Assembly (NCBI RefSeq): GCF_002953735.1
Contig: NZ_CP025536.1
Location: forward strand, 2,001,523 to 2,065,522
DNA from: Streptococcus pluranimalium
GTDB lineage: Bacteria > Bacillota > Bacilli > Lactobacillales > Streptococcaceae
DNA: 64,000 nt
Direction of reading: 5' to 3'
Part shown: piece after piece, positions 1 through 8,884 of the stretch
Layout: every line of letters starts with the position of its first letter
How positions within the stretch are numbered: position 1 is the stretch's first letter
Translations under genes and position numbers: made by a program
Notes under the pieces: model-generated
Databases searched by the model: none
Seen by the model: only the letters and a program-made list of their open reading frames with translations
What the model was told of the DNA's origin: nothing

Positions 1-1313
1 CCTTCTTCTTCAGACCATTCAAACATTGGCCAGTCAACCACCCAAAGGAAGTTGAATTTAGAGTTGTCAATCATGTCAAGTTCTTTGGCGATTCGGCCAC
101 GTAAAGCACCAAGTGTATCGTTGGCTACTTCAAGTTTATCAGCAACAAAGAGCACCAAGTCATTTTCTTCAAGTTGTAAAGCATCTGTTAACTTATCTTC
201 AATGCTTGTTAAGAATTTAGCAACTGGACCAGCAATCGCACCATCTGTCACTTTGATCCATGCAAGACCCTTAGCACCAAATTGTTTAGCAAATTCAGTC
301 ATCTTATCGATATCTTTACGAGAATACTTATCCGCATTTTCCTTAACCACAATGGCTTTGACCGCAGGAGCTTCTGAGAAAACCTTGAAATCAACATCTT
401 TGACAACTTCTGTCAAGTCTTGCAACAACATGTCAAAACGGGTATCTGGTTTATCAGAACCATAACAGTTCATGGCATCATCATAAGCCATACGTGGGAA
501 AGGAAGGGTAACGTCAATTCCTTTAGTATCTTTCATGACTTTAGCAATCATACCTTCAACGATATCTTGAATTTCTTGCTCATTGAGGAAGGACGTTTCT
601 AAATCGACCTGTGTAAACTCAGGTTGACGATCACCACGTAAGTCTTCATCACGGAAGCATTTAACAATTTGGTAATAGCGGTCAAAGCCAGCATTCATGA
701 GCAACTGTTTAGTAATTTGCGGACTTTGTGGAAGGGCATAAAAATGACCTTGGCTGACACGAGATGGCACAAGATAATCTCGTGCTCCCTCTGGAGTTGA
801 CTTGGTCAACATTGGTGTTTCAACGTCGATAAATTCAAGCTCATCCAAGTAGTTACGAATAGAGTGCGTTACTTTAGCACGTAGCTTGAAGTTTTCCAAC
901 ATTTCTGGACGACGAAGATCCAAGTAACGGTATTTCAGACGATTATCATCAGAAACATCTACACCATCTTTGATTTCAAAAGGTGTTGTTTTAGCAGTAT
1001 TTAGTACCGTCAAAGCACTTACTTTCAACTCAACTGCACCAGTCGCCAGATTGTCATTGGCTTGTTGGCGAGCTTCAACAGTTCCTGTAACCTCGATAAC
1101 GCACTCGTTACGAAGGCTTTCAGCAGTTGCCATCACGTCACTTGAAACTTCTCCAGGATTAATCACCAACTGCATGATCCCCTCACGGTCACGTAAATCG
1201 ATAAAAATCAAGCCACCTAGGTCACGACGGCGACCCACCCACCCTTTGAGGGTAATTTCCCATCCAATGTGTTCACTACGAACACGACCAGCATACATAC
1301 TACGTTCAGTCAT
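1..1313 (-). CDS. aspS: Aspartyl-tRNA synthetase (3' end cut by window edge)
   Basis: Class II aminoacyl-tRNA synthetase that charges tRNA-Asp in the cytosol. About 437 codons are present and the C-terminal part lies outside the window. The translation opens [19 protein letters not shown], followed by the OB-fold anticodon-binding domain ([19 protein letters not shown]). The catalytic core shows [24 protein letters not shown] and the motif 2 segment [17 protein letters not shown]. The start is the ATG at 1311-1313. It lies downstream of hisS on the same strand, 110 bp away, with a hairpin terminator between, so aspS may have its own promoter or depend on readthrough. The hisS-aspS pairing is common in streptococci. 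Confidence 0.97.
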   Translation of the reverse strand, partial: MTERSMYAGRVRSEHIGWEITLKGWVGRRRDLGGLIFIDLRDREGIMQLVINPGEVSSDVMATAESLRNECVIEVTGTVEARQQANDNLATGAVELKVSALTVLNTAKTTPFEIKDGVDVSDDNRLKYRYLDLRRPEMLENFKLRAKVTHSIRNYLDELEFIDVETPMLTKSTPEGARDYLVPSRVSQGHFYALPQSPQITKQLLMNAGFDRYYQIVKCFRDEDLRGDRQPEFTQVDLETSFLNEQEIQDIVEGMIAKVMKDTKGIDVTLPFPRMAYDDAMNCYGSDKPDTRFDMLLQDLTEVVKDVDFKVFSEAPAVKAIVVKENADKYSRKDIDKMTEFAKQFGAKGLAWIKVTDGAIAGPVAKFLTSIEDKLTDALQLEENDLVLFVADKLEVANDTLGALRGRIAKELDMIDNSKFNFLWVVDWPMFEWSEEE

Positions 1314-1381
1314 TTTTTTCTCCATGTATCAGTATTTCATACGCGAGGCGTATCGTTCCATATCATTGTACCAAAATATAA

Positions 1382-1411
1382 GAAAAAGTCCCACCATATC
1401 AGAGGGACTTT
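1382..1411 (-). terminator. Terminator between hisS and aspS
   Basis: On the minus strand AAAGTCCC pairs with GGGACTTT across an 11-nt loop, and the second arm runs into TTC and further T-rich sequence. It would limit hisS readthrough into aspS. Confidence 0.7.
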
Positions 1412-1423
1412 CTTGGAATATCT

Positions 1424-2701
1424 TTAGAGTAATTGTTCGAGGACAGCCGCAAAGTTACGACTAATCTCTTCAAAGCTAACGGTAACTTCCTGACGAGTGC
1501 TATTATTTTTGAGGGTGACTTGCCCAGCTTCAACTTCGCTACCACCTAAAGTCATGATTGTTTTAGCTTTAAAGACATCTGCTGACTTAAATTGTGCCTT
1601 GATTTTACGTCCTAAAACATCACGTTCTGCTGTAAAGCCTTGTGCTCGAACAGTCTGAACAAGCTCTAAAGCTTTGCTATTAGCTTCAGACCCTAAAACG
1701 GCGATGTAAAGATCCATTTCTGATGAAATGGGAAGCTCAATCCCCTGCTTGTCAATAATCATGAGCAAACGCTCCAAACCGAGACCAAAACCAAAACCAG
1801 GTGTCTCCGGGCCACCGAAATACTCAACCAAACCATCGTAGCGACCACCGGCACAAATAGTCAATTCAGATTTGTCAATCCTTGTGATGAATTCAAAAAT
1901 GGTGTGGTTATAGTAATCTAGTCCACGAACCATATTGGTATCAATCACGTAAGGAATGTTAAGAGCTTCTAGCATAGCACGAACCTCATCGAAATGCGCT
2001 TGACTCTCCTCATCCAAGAAATCCAAGATAGACGGCGCATTTTCCACCGCAATCTTATCTTCTTTCTCTTTAGAATCCAAGACACGAAGAGGATTCTCCT
2101 CCAAACGACGCTGGCTATCCTTAGACAAACTATCACGCATAGGTGTCAAGTAATCGATCAAAGCTTGACGATAGGCCTGGCGGCTCTCTGTATTGCCAAG
2201 ACTATTGAGATGGAGAACGACATCCTTAATGCCAAGTTCTGTAAAGAGCTGATAAGCCATGGCGATGGTCTCTACATCTGTCGCGGGGTTGCTTGATCCA
2301 AAGGCTTCAACACCAATTTGGTGGAATTCACGCAGGCGACCTGCCTGTGGACGCTCGTAACGGAACATAGACCCTATATAGTACATCTTGACAGGCTTTT
2401 GAATTTCTGGTGCAAAGAGCTTGTTTTCTACGTAAGAACGCACAACAGGAGCTGTTCCTTCAGGACGAAGGGTAATGTGACGATCACCCTTATCATGGAA
2501 ATCGTACATCTCCTTAGTAACAATATCCGTTGTATCACCAACTGAGCGTGAAATGACCTCATAATGTTCAAACATTGGCGTGCGAATTTCACCGTAATTG
2601 TATTTTTTAAAGGTCTCACGCGCAAAATTTTCAACGTATTGCCATTTGGCGCTATCTGCAGGAAGAATATCCTGCGTTCCTTTAGGTTTTTGAAGTTTCA
2701 T
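1424..2701 (-). CDS. hisS: Histidyl-tRNA synthetase
   Basis: Class II synthetase charging tRNA-His, 425 aa, the usual length. Visible signatures are the N-terminal PKGTQDILP, motif 2 ([15 protein letters not shown]), the histidine-specific AGGRYDGL segment and motif 3 ([10 protein letters not shown]), followed by the C-terminal anticodon-binding domain. The start is ATG at 2699-2701. An extended -10 (TGTTAGAAT on the minus strand, hexamer 2859-2864) would give a leader of roughly 150 nt that contains a strong hairpin. No T-box consensus is visible in that leader. Confidence 0.97.
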   Translation of the reverse strand: MKLQKPKGTQDILPADSAKWQYVENFARETFKKYNYGEIRTPMFEHYEVISRSVGDTTDIVTKEMYDFHDKGDRHITLRPEGTAPVVRSYVENKLFAPEIQKPVKMYYIGSMFRYERPQAGRLREFHQIGVEAFGSSNPATDVETIAMAYQLFTELGIKDVVLHLNSLGNTESRQAYRQALIDYLTPMRDSLSKDSQRRLEENPLRVLDSKEKEDKIAVENAPSILDFLDEESQAHFDEVRAMLEALNIPYVIDTNMVRGLDYYNHTIFEFITRIDKSELTICAGGRYDGLVEYFGGPETPGFGFGLGLERLLMIIDKQGIELPISSEMDLYIAVLGSEANSKALELVQTVRAQGFTAERDVLGRKIKAQFKSADVFKAKTIMTLGGSEVEAGQVTLKNNSTRQEVTVSFEEISRNFAAVLEQLL

Positions 2702-2744
2702 AATCTAAGATACAAAGGTCGTCAAATCCGACTGAAAAATCGGT

Positions 2745-2776
2745 AATCGCTGAAAATCCTGATTTTCAAAGCGATT
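2745..2776. repeat. Strong palindrome in the hisS leader
   Basis: AATCGCTGAAAATC faces GATTTTCAAAGCGATT with a 2-nt loop and a 2-nt bulge. On the plus strand it is followed shortly by seven T, but no gene ends there on that strand. On the minus strand it lies inside the inferred hisS leader. A smaller hairpin (CCGA/TCGG, 2728-2743) sits beside it. Its function is unknown. Confidence 0.6.
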
Positions 2777-2989
2777 GATCTTTTTTTCCGAGGGGTTTAG
2801 ACCGCGTTCAATTCAAAACACAATCTGACCTATCCTTTCTCTGCTATTAATCTCTATTATTCTAACATGATTCTATCAAATTTTCGACTGTATTCTTAAT
2901 TAATCGACTCCATTTATAAGCTCAAACTAAGCCATAACATCACTATTCTATAGCTTAAAACTAATTGAAAAGATATTTTTAAAAAGCTA

Positions 2990-3018
2990 TTGCTTTTCAG
3001 AAAAAATAGGACTATAAT
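2990..3018 (+). promoter_or_regulatory. Promoter of the KimA-type gene
   Basis: TTGCTT (2990-2995), 17-bp spacer, consensus TATAAT (3013-3018). A strong AGGAGG ribosome site follows at 3038-3043. I see no ydaO-type riboswitch in the short leader. Confidence 0.75.
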
Positions 3019-3051
3019 GCCTTATCAATAACTTTCCAGGAGGAAACTAGG

Positions 3052-4902
3052 GTGTTCGAATTGTTCAAAAACGTCCTATTGGGGAAACCCCTCAAATCTG
3101 ACGATGGGAACGGTGACAGTCATTTACTTAACAAGTTACAAGGCCTCGCCATGTTGTCCAGTGATGCTCTTTCATCCATTGCTTACGGTCCCGAACAGGT
3201 TATCTTGGTCCTGACTGCTCTCTCGGCTGGTGCTATCTGGTGGTCCCTTCCTATCGGAATCGGTGTCCTCATTCTCCTTATCAGTCTGACCATCTCCTAC
3301 AGCCAGGTTATCCACGCTTATCCCAACGGTGGTGGTGCCTATATGGTTTCTACCGAAAATCTCTCACCAAAACTAGGCCTCCTAGCTGGTGGTAGCCTCC
3401 TTATCGACTACATGCTAACCGTAGCCGTATCGGTAGCCTCAGGCGCTGATGCCATCACCTCCGCCTTTCCTGGACTTAAAGACGTCAACCTAGAAATTTC
3501 CATCGTCTTAGTTCTCGTCCTCATGCTCATGAACCTGCGTGGCCTACACGAATCCGCCACTGCGCTTTTTATCCCCGTCTATCTTTTCATTGGGGCAATC
3601 CTTCTACTGCTTGTCTTTGGTGTGATTAATATCATGACAGGGAACCTTGCCTTCCATGCAACAGCAAAAATTGGTAGCCCAACAAGCGGGATTAGTCTAT
3701 TCTTGATATTACGTGCCTTTACCAGTGGTTCGGCATCTCTAACTGGTGTTGAAGCCATTTCAAATGCCGTCCCATTTTTCAAGAAACCTAAAACTAAAAA
3801 TGCCGTTGAAACACTGGTTATCATGTCCAGCATTTTGGGAGTTATGTTCATTGGAATTACCTTCCTCAACTATTGGTTAGGCATCATCCCTTCAAAAAAT
3901 GTGACAATACTAGCCCAAATCGCACAAGTTGTCTTTGGTCATAATGCTCTAGGTCAAGCTTTCTTCTATGTTTTCCAATTAGCAACAGCTATGATTCTGG
4001 CAGTGGCTGCTAATACTGGCTTTTCAGCCTTTCCTGTCCTAGCCTATAATATGGCCAAAAACAAATACATGCCACACCTGTATTTGGAAAAAGGAGCACG
4101 TTTAGGTTATTCCAACGGTATTATCACACTTGCAGTCGGTGCCATTCTCTTACTTTTCTTGTTTAACGGTTCCACAGAAGCTCTCATCCCACTCTATACG
4201 ATTGGTGTCTTTATTCCTTTTGCCCTTGCGCAAACAGGAATGATCGTCTATTGGAAAAAACAATCTGGCAAACATTACCTTAAAAAAGCCATTGCAAACA
4301 TCCTTGGAGCTATCATTTGCTATGGTATTATTGCGATTCTACTGGCCTTTCGTATGAGAGATATCTGGCCTTTTTTCCCGATTATTACCCTCCTAATGTT
4401 TCTGTTTATAGCTATCCATAAACATTACGTGCAAGTCGCTAAGCAATTGCGCCTACAAGAAGAAGAGCAAGAAGCAGCTACCTTTACTGGAAATCAGGTT
4501 TTAGTACTTCTGGGAAATATGACACAAGCTACTGCCCAAGCGCTCAGTTATGCCAATGCGATTGGAACACAGGTCACGGCACTCCATATTTCAACCAAAG
4601 AAACGCAAGATAAAGATGCTGAAATCATCCGTGAGTTCCAAGCAAAATACCCAAGCACCGAGCTGGTGATAATTGATTCTGACTATCGTGACATCATCAA
4701 GCCAACCGTTGATTATGTTCGCAAATGTAGCCAAGTAGCCAAAGACAAGCATCAAACCTTAACTGTGCTCATTCCTCAATTTGTTCCTAAAAGATCTTGG
4801 CAAAAACTCCTTCATAATCAAATGAGCCTGCGCCTCAAATATTATTTACGATGGCATGAAGGTATCGTTATTTCATCCTATTCCTACCATTTAAAAGATT
4901 AA
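3052..4902 (+). CDS. kimA: KimA-type potassium importer (APC superfamily)
   Basis: Integral membrane importer of 616 aa, about the same length as B. subtilis KimA (YdaO). The N-terminus (LLGKPLKS, then LSSDALSSIAYGPEQ), the HAYPNGGGAYMVSTENL segment and the C-terminus (RWHEGIVISSYSYHLKD) follow the KimA pattern as I recall it. About 12 hydrophobic segments span residues 30-460. A soluble USP-like tail from about residue 490 is the region that binds c-di-AMP in characterised KimA. The start is GTG with AGGAGG upstream. It is monocistronic, with its own promoter and a terminator. KimA homologues are high-affinity K+/H+ symporters inhibited by c-di-AMP; that activity is inferred here. gdpP, the c-di-AMP phosphodiesterase, lies 21 kb away. 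Confidence 0.85.
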   Translation: MFELFKNVLLGKPLKSDDGNGDSHLLNKLQGLAMLSSDALSSIAYGPEQVILVLTALSAGAIWWSLPIGIGVLILLISLTISYSQVIHAYPNGGGAYMVSTENLSPKLGLLAGGSLLIDYMLTVAVSVASGADAITSAFPGLKDVNLEISIVLVLVLMLMNLRGLHESATALFIPVYLFIGAILLLLVFGVINIMTGNLAFHATAKIGSPTSGISLFLILRAFTSGSASLTGVEAISNAVPFFKKPKTKNAVETLVIMSSILGVMFIGITFLNYWLGIIPSKNVTILAQIAQVVFGHNALGQAFFYVFQLATAMILAVAANTGFSAFPVLAYNMAKNKYMPHLYLEKGARLGYSNGIITLAVGAILLLFLFNGSTEALIPLYTIGVFIPFALAQTGMIVYWKKQSGKHYLKKAIANILGAIICYGIIAILLAFRMRDIWPFFPIITLLMFLFIAIHKHYVQVAKQLRLQEEEQEAATFTGNQVLVLLGNMTQATAQALSYANAIGTQVTALHISTKETQDKDAEIIREFQAKYPSTELVIIDSDYRDIIKPTVDYVRKCSQVAKDKHQTLTVLIPQFVPKRSWQKLLHNQMSLRLKYYLRWHEGIVISSYSYHLKD

Positions 4903-4919
4903 ATTGAAGCATATTCAAA

Positions 4920-4952
4920 AACACAAGGATAATTCGATCCTTGTGTTTTCTT
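4920..4952 (+). terminator. Terminator of the KimA-type gene
   Basis: Perfect 11-bp stem (AACACAAGGAT / ATCCTTGTGTT) with a 6-nt loop, followed by TTCTT, 17 bp after the stop codon. Confidence 0.9.
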
Positions 4953-5187
4953 ACTGTTCGTCCCTGTTAGATTACAGAGATAGACTATTAGAGCTCTTTT
5001 CTGCGGCTCTATTTTTACTTCCTTTTTCAAACAACAAGGTAGCTTTTACTTAGCCAAAAAGTTCGTTTTCTTTTTATGGACCCTAGAGCTTCTCATTTCT
5101 AGGCTCGCGGGCTAAAACAGCTCACTGGGGTCCGAACCTCTCGCTTCTTATTTCTAGGCTCGCGGGCTAAAACAGCCCACTGGGCTG
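4953..5187. other. Intergenic region between convergent genes, with a 55-bp-period repeat
   Basis: No gene is supported. It holds a weak plus-strand hairpin (TAGAGC/GCTCTA near 4989-5011, followed by ATTTTT) and two direct copies of a terminator-bearing sequence, listed separately. Confidence 0.6.
5088..5184. repeat. Two direct copies of a 42-bp sequence, 55-bp period
   Basis: Copies at 5088-5129 and 5143-5184 differ at only two positions over 42 bp. Both contain CTAGGCTCGCGGGCTAAAACAG-like sequence. The gene-proximal copy contains a hairpin arm intact; in the distal copy one base change (CAGCTC for CAGCCC) weakens it. Confidence 0.85.
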
Positions 5188-5191
5188 TTTT
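5169..5191 (-). terminator. Terminator overlapping the MetE-like stop codon
   Basis: AAAACAGCCC and GGGCTGTTTT form a perfect 10-bp stem with a 3-nt loop. On the minus strand it overlaps the TAA stop (5190-5192) of the gene and ends in TTTT. Confidence 0.85.
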
Positions 5192-6293
5192 ACTCCCATA
5201 CTTTGTCACGGATGGTTTTGATAAGGTTAAGTTTTTGCCACTGGTCCTCTTCGGTCAATACATTGCCTTCTTCAGTTGAGGCAAAACCACATTGGGTTGA
5301 AATGCCAAGATTTTTGTATGGTACATAGACAGATGCCTCTTGAAGACGAGCAATAATCTTGTCCACATCTTCCAAGGTAGGGTCTTTTGATGTAATAACA
5401 CCTAGAACCAGTTCGACATGGTCACGGTGATTCCAGATATCCACAAGGGGTGTGAAGTCACCTGAGCGGTTATCATCGTATTCTAAGAAGAAAATATCGT
5501 AATTGAGTTGTCCCAGGTACTTGGCAACCACATCGTAGCCACCTTCGTATAGGTAGGTAGACTTGAAGTTCCCTCGACAGATATGCGTAGCAAGGGTCAA
5601 GTCCTCTGGTAAGCCCGTCAGGGCTTTGTTTATAGTGTCCACGATTTCTTGAGCTTGCGCACGATAACTATCATGTTCATCGCCACTGGTTTCGTTTAAT
5701 TTGGCAATCAAAAATGCCCAAGTCGTATCGTCCAACTGCACATAACGTGCTCCCAAATCATAAAAACGTTGGATAGTGTCATGGTAAGCTTGCGCCAAGT
5801 CATTTAGGTAGTCCTCACGACTGTCATAAAAATCCAAGGCTAAGTCGCTACGACCATCACGGAAAACCATAGATGGACTTGGAATGGTGATTTTAGGCGT
5901 CACACCTTCTGGCGTAATTGATTTCAAATACTCAAAATCACGGTAGAAGGGATGGTCAGGATTTTCCGCAATTTTACCAGCCACACGAACGTTAGTCGTC
6001 CGTGTGTTGGCACCGTGAAACTTGTAAGAGTCCTCCTGTAAGTAAGCTTCATAACCTGTCAGTTCCCACAGGAAATCCAAGTGCCACCAAGAACGACCGA
6101 ATTCACCGTCAGTAACAACTTTCAAACCATTGTCAACTTCATGGTGAACCAAGTCTTTAACCAATTCATCCTGGATGTCAAGCAATTCCTCGCGAGAAAT
6201 CTCGCCACTAGCAAACTGATCGCGAGCTTCTTTGAGCTTGGCTGGACGCAAATAAGAACCGACATGATCAAAATGATGCTGTACTTTAGACAT
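5190..6293 (-). CDS. MetE-like (YxjG/YxjH family) methionine synthase
   Basis: Cobalamin-independent methionine synthase family protein of 367 aa. It corresponds to the C-terminal catalytic barrel of MetE without the N-terminal half, as in B. subtilis YxjG/YxjH. Candidate zinc ligands are H237 and C239 (LATHICRGNF), E271 (FFLEYDD) and C335 (ISTQCGFAS). The expected job is methyl transfer to homocysteine or a related thiol in the cytosol; the methyl donor cannot be read from sequence. The gene is monocistronic and starts at ATG 6291-6293 with GAGGTAAG upstream. A MET-box-like site overlapping its promoter suggests methionine control. Confidence 0.88.
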   Translation of the reverse strand: MSKVQHHFDHVGSYLRPAKLKEARDQFASGEISREELLDIQDELVKDLVHHEVDNGLKVVTDGEFGRSWWHLDFLWELTGYEAYLQEDSYKFHGANTRTTNVRVAGKIAENPDHPFYRDFEYLKSITPEGVTPKITIPSPSMVFRDGRSDLALDFYDSREDYLNDLAQAYHDTIQRFYDLGARYVQLDDTTWAFLIAKLNETSGDEHDSYRAQAQEIVDTINKALTGLPEDLTLATHICRGNFKSTYLYEGGYDVVAKYLGQLNYDIFFLEYDDNRSGDFTPLVDIWNHRDHVELVLGVITSKDPTLEDVDKIIARLQEASVYVPYKNLGISTQCGFASTEEGNVLTEEDQWQKLNLIKTIRDKVWE

Positions 6294-6403
6294 AGACTTA
6301 CCTCTTTTTCTTTTCTAGAATTAGCAGGGCGAATACTATCGCATATAAGTCTAGGATAACAAAGCCAGCTATAAGTGACAAATATAACTTTATTATATTA
6401 AGT

Positions 6404-6445
6404 CATAGGTGGAAACTATACTTAACATCTCAAAAAAAGTGTCAA
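6404..6445 (-). promoter_or_regulatory. Promoter and MET-box-like operator for the MetE-like gene
   Basis: Minus strand: TTGACA (6440-6445), 19-bp spacer, TATAGT (6415-6420). A 17-bp site at 6404-6420 matches the streptococcal MET-box TATAGTTT-n-AAACTATA in the whole first half and 5 of 8 bases in the second. It overlaps the -10 hexamer. Regulator identity (MtaR/MetR type) is inferred from the motif. Confidence 0.55.
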
Positions 6446-6478
6446 GTAACTTTACTTTACAAAAAAGATATGTTATCA

Positions 6479-6487
6479 TGCTATAGT
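6479..6487 (+). promoter_or_regulatory. Extended -10 promoter for rpmF-rpmG
   Basis: TGCTATAGT matches the extended -10 form (TGnTATAAT). The best -35-like hexamer (TTTACA, 6456-6461) is 20 bp upstream, so the extended motif probably carries recognition. This gives a leader of about 105 nt. Confidence 0.45.
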
Positions 6488-6598
6488 TGATGAAAATTCA
6501 TCTCTATATTAACTGGGCAGATTGAATACCAAGAATGGTAACATTAAGGTAAATCTATAAGTCCCTGAATATTTACTTATCGAAAGGAAGAAACCAAA

Positions 6599-6781
6599 AT
6601 GGCAGTACCTGCACGTCGCACCTCAAAAGCGAAGAAAAACAAACGTCGTACGCACTACAAATTAACAGCTCCAACTGTAAAATTTGACGAAACTACTGGA
6701 GATTACTCACGTTCTCACCGTGTATCACTTAAAGGATACTACAAAGGACGTAAAATCGCTAAAGCTAACGAAGCTAAATAA
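6599..6781 (+). CDS. rpmF: 50S ribosomal protein L32 (bL32)
   Basis: 60-aa basic ribosomal protein with the family opening [19 protein letters not shown] and the C-terminal [11 protein letters not shown]. No cysteine is present, so this is a zinc-free (C-minus) form. Start ATG has a good AAGGAAG site. It is followed 15 bp later by rpmG in one transcription unit with a shared terminator. Confidence 0.97.
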   Translation: MAVPARRTSKAKKNKRRTHYKLTAPTVKFDETTGDYSRSHRVSLKGYYKGRKIAKANEAK

Positions 6782-6796
6782 TAGAAGGGAGATACC

Positions 6797-6946
6797 ATGC
6801 GCGTAAACATTACACTTGAACACAAAGAATCTGGTGAACGCTTGTACCTTACTTCAAAAAACAAACGTAACACTCCAGACCGTCTTCAATTGAAAAAATA
6901 CTCACCAAAATTGCGTAAGCACGTTGTGTTTACTGAGGTTAAATAA
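6797..6946 (+). CDS. rpmG: 50S ribosomal protein L33 (bL33)
   Basis: 49-aa protein beginning [20 protein letters not shown] and ending KHVVFTEVK, a typical L33. The CxxC pairs of zinc-binding L33 are absent, making it a C-minus form like the neighbouring L32. GAAGGGAG lies upstream of the ATG. It is co-transcribed with rpmF and followed by a terminator. Confidence 0.96.
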
Positions 6947-6954
6947 TTGAATTT

Positions 6955-6996
6955 AAAAAGCCTATGAAACCAATGTTTCTAGGCTTTTTCTTTTTT
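6955..6996. terminator. Bidirectional terminator after rpmG
   Basis: AAAAAGCCTA pairs with TAGGCTTTTT, with an inner GAAAC/GTTTC stem, then CTTTTTT. It faces the lipoprotein gene on the other strand and can serve both. Confidence 0.85.
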
Positions 6997-7004
6997 CTCT
7001 GTTT

Positions 7005-8015
7005 TTAATCTACGCGATAGAAATACTCGTTCGTATTGCCACTATTGTCATACTGGCCAACCAAAAGGCGTTCTTTACTCTTATCTGACTGATCTTTATT
7101 TGAGGCAGTATCACCTACTGGTAGGTAGCGAATGCCATACCCTCCTGAACGGCTACCAATAGGCTGTACACCTGTTCCCCAATGATTGTTAGTATTTGAA
7201 AGATCACCTGCCTGTCCTTGGGAACCATTCATCGTTACCATTTTATCAGCTGAAATAGTAATTTCATCACCCTTGGCATTTTTCCAAGTACCAACTAAGT
7301 GTTCAAAAGTATAGCTCGTCGAAGTAGAATCAGGGATTGTTGTTTCGGAGGTGGCTACATTTTCTTTGCTCAATACCTGCCAGTTTAAGCCTGATAGGTC
7401 TATAGGATTTTCAGCCATACTTGCTTGCTGCTCTTCTGAACCCATGATAATCGCTTTTTCCTCGACTGTGGTAAAACCACTATTATCAGGATTTAGGCGT
7501 ATCTTTTGCAAACTCCCTTTTCCCTGATGAGATGTCCATTCGAGACGAGTAACCGTTCCATCTGCATTAACTTCAAAACTAGAACGATAACCACCACCTG
7601 AAGCAACTTCTGAATGTGCTAAATAGGTAGAAACGTTATTTTTGAGGTAATACAGAGCTATCGGATGAATACCGTTGCCAACATCTGTCCCTGTAAACAA
7701 CTCCTTGCTGCCATTCTTGTCAATATCATAAAAGGCATAATGGCTGACATTATTAATATCTGAAGCAATTTTAGAGAGTGTATCTGCATATAGAGCCTCA
7801 TAATCTTTTAAATCATTTTCCTCTGACTGTGACCTTGATGGCTCTGTAGCACCAGATTGATCAGATGTCGATTTTGTCACCGTTTTTTTGGATGACTGAG
7901 TCGTTTTCTTAGATCGTTTGAAAGTCTTACTAGCATTCGATTCAGGTTTAGTATGACAAGCACTTAATAGCAAGACACATGATAAGCTAATTCCTAATTT
8001 TAATAATACCTTCAT
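7005..8015 (-). CDS. Secreted lipoprotein with C-terminal DUF6287-like region
   Basis: 336-aa lipoprotein from the preferred ATG at 8013-8015, which has GAGAGGATC upstream; a start 12 codons earlier would lack a good site and push the signal peptide inward. The N-terminus MKVLLKLGISLSCVLLLSAC is a lipoprotein signal with lipobox LSAC, placing it on the outer membrane face. A Ser/Thr/Lys-rich linker follows. The middle (LYADTLSKIASDINNVSHYAF, then a calcium-loop-like DIDKNGSKELF) resembles stretches in other streptococcal lipoproteins. The end (VGTWKNAKGDEITISADKM, ending in NEYFYRVD) resembles the DUF6287 family. Function unknown; it stands alone between terminators. Confidence 0.85.
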   Translation of the reverse strand: MKVLLKLGISLSCVLLLSACHTKPESNASKTFKRSKKTTQSSKKTVTKSTSDQSGATEPSRSQSEENDLKDYEALYADTLSKIASDINNVSHYAFYDIDKNGSKELFTGTDVGNGIHPIALYYLKNNVSTYLAHSEVASGGGYRSSFEVNADGTVTRLEWTSHQGKGSLQKIRLNPDNSGFTTVEEKAIIMGSEEQQASMAENPIDLSGLNWQVLSKENVATSETTIPDSTSTSYTFEHLVGTWKNAKGDEITISADKMVTMNGSQGQAGDLSNTNNHWGTGVQPIGSRSGGYGIRYLPVGDTASNKDQSDKSKERLLVGQYDNSGNTNEYFYRVD

Positions 8016-8210
8016 ATTCAGATCCTCTCGACTTTTTTCTCTATTATACACTAAAAATAGAAATAGATTTTCATTTTTTTTGGATATTTTGAGGTTTTTA
8101 TCATTTTAATGACTAATAGATAAGATTTAGTTTAGAAAATCGTTTTACAGAATAATATGCTAGAGACTACTATTCTAATCATACTTAATACTGACATCTC
8201 CACAACAATC

Positions 8211-8804
8211 TTATTTACTTCTCCCAATAATATAAGATAATAAAACTAAGCTAATTATAGTTCCCTCTCTGACCACTATCGGTTGATGAAACACAATAGA
8301 AATTAGCACGGATAATGTGACACAAATAATATCAATGCCATACCTATAGCTTGAAAATTCCTTTACTGTCAATGAAGACATCAGTTGACAGAATTTTTCT
8401 ATTGGAAAAATTAATATTCCAAAATGGATTATTCTTCCCGTTCCAAAGCCAGCAATGCAGGTACCCGTAATGAAAACAACAATTTTCATAATATAGTTAG
8501 AGAATAACAAATCAATAAAGATATCATAAACAAAAAAATTAATAGCGTAACCTAAGAATAGCACTGAGAATACCATCAAAATATAATCCCTAAAACTTTT
8601 TCTCTTATCAAGAAAATAACTGGTGATCAAAAATAAACCATTAATGATTCCCGTCACTGTTCCAATTTTTATGTCAAATAGTTCTGCTACAGCAACATTG
8701 AAGGAATTGAAGCTACTAACACCAATATCCGCCTTGATTGTTAAACTAATCCCAAGTGCCGAAATCATATAAAATAAAAATGATAATATCGTCTTTTTTA
8801 TCAT
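8211..8804 (-). CDS. YczE/YitT-like integral membrane protein
   Basis: 197-aa protein with about five hydrophobic segments and the conserved opening seen in YczE-type proteins (ALGISLTIKADIGVSSFNSFN). Substrate or activity is unknown. ATG start has a strong AAGGAGGGAC site. It is divergent from a Crp/Fnr regulator with 80 bp between; a palindrome at -41.5 of its inferred promoter suggests direct activation by that regulator. Confidence 0.75.
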   Translation of the reverse strand: MIKKTILSFLFYMISALGISLTIKADIGVSSFNSFNVAVAELFDIKIGTVTGIINGLFLITSYFLDKRKSFRDYILMVFSVLFLGYAINFFVYDIFIDLLFSNYIMKIVVFITGTCIAGFGTGRIIHFGILIFPIEKFCQLMSSLTVKEFSSYRYGIDIICVTLSVLISIVFHQPIVVREGTIISLVLLSYIIGRSK

Positions 8805-8826
8805 AAGTCCCTCCTTTTCAGTTTCT

Positions 8827-8870
8827 ATTTTAGCCTTATTAGCGTAAAATAAATATGAGAAATCTCATAT
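8827..8870. promoter_or_regulatory. Crp/Fnr-type palindrome between divergent genes
   Basis: ATATGAGA-AA-TCTCATAT (8853-8870) is a perfect 8+8 inverted repeat. For the minus-strand gene, TAAAAT (8827-8832) and TATTTA 17 bp upstream make a -10/-35 pair with +1 near 8820, so the palindrome centre falls at -41.5. It also lies 14 bp upstream of the regulator's own ATG. Confidence 0.6.
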
Positions 8871-8884
8871 AAAAAGGAATCATT

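Noticed and set aside
850-862. TTACGAATAG as a competence (cin-box) promoter
   Set aside because: It lies inside aspS coding sequence and nothing suitable starts downstream.
970-1464. Plus-strand open frame over aspS and others like it
   Set aside because: Lies antisense to a well-supported gene, with no ribosome site or recognisable protein; a shadow frame.
2702-2850. T-box leader for hisS
   Set aside because: No GGTGGNACCGCG-like sequence or matching terminator pair; only simple hairpins.
3000-3051. ydaO/c-di-AMP riboswitch before the KimA-type gene
   Set aside because: The leader after the inferred start is only about 30 nt, too short for that riboswitch.
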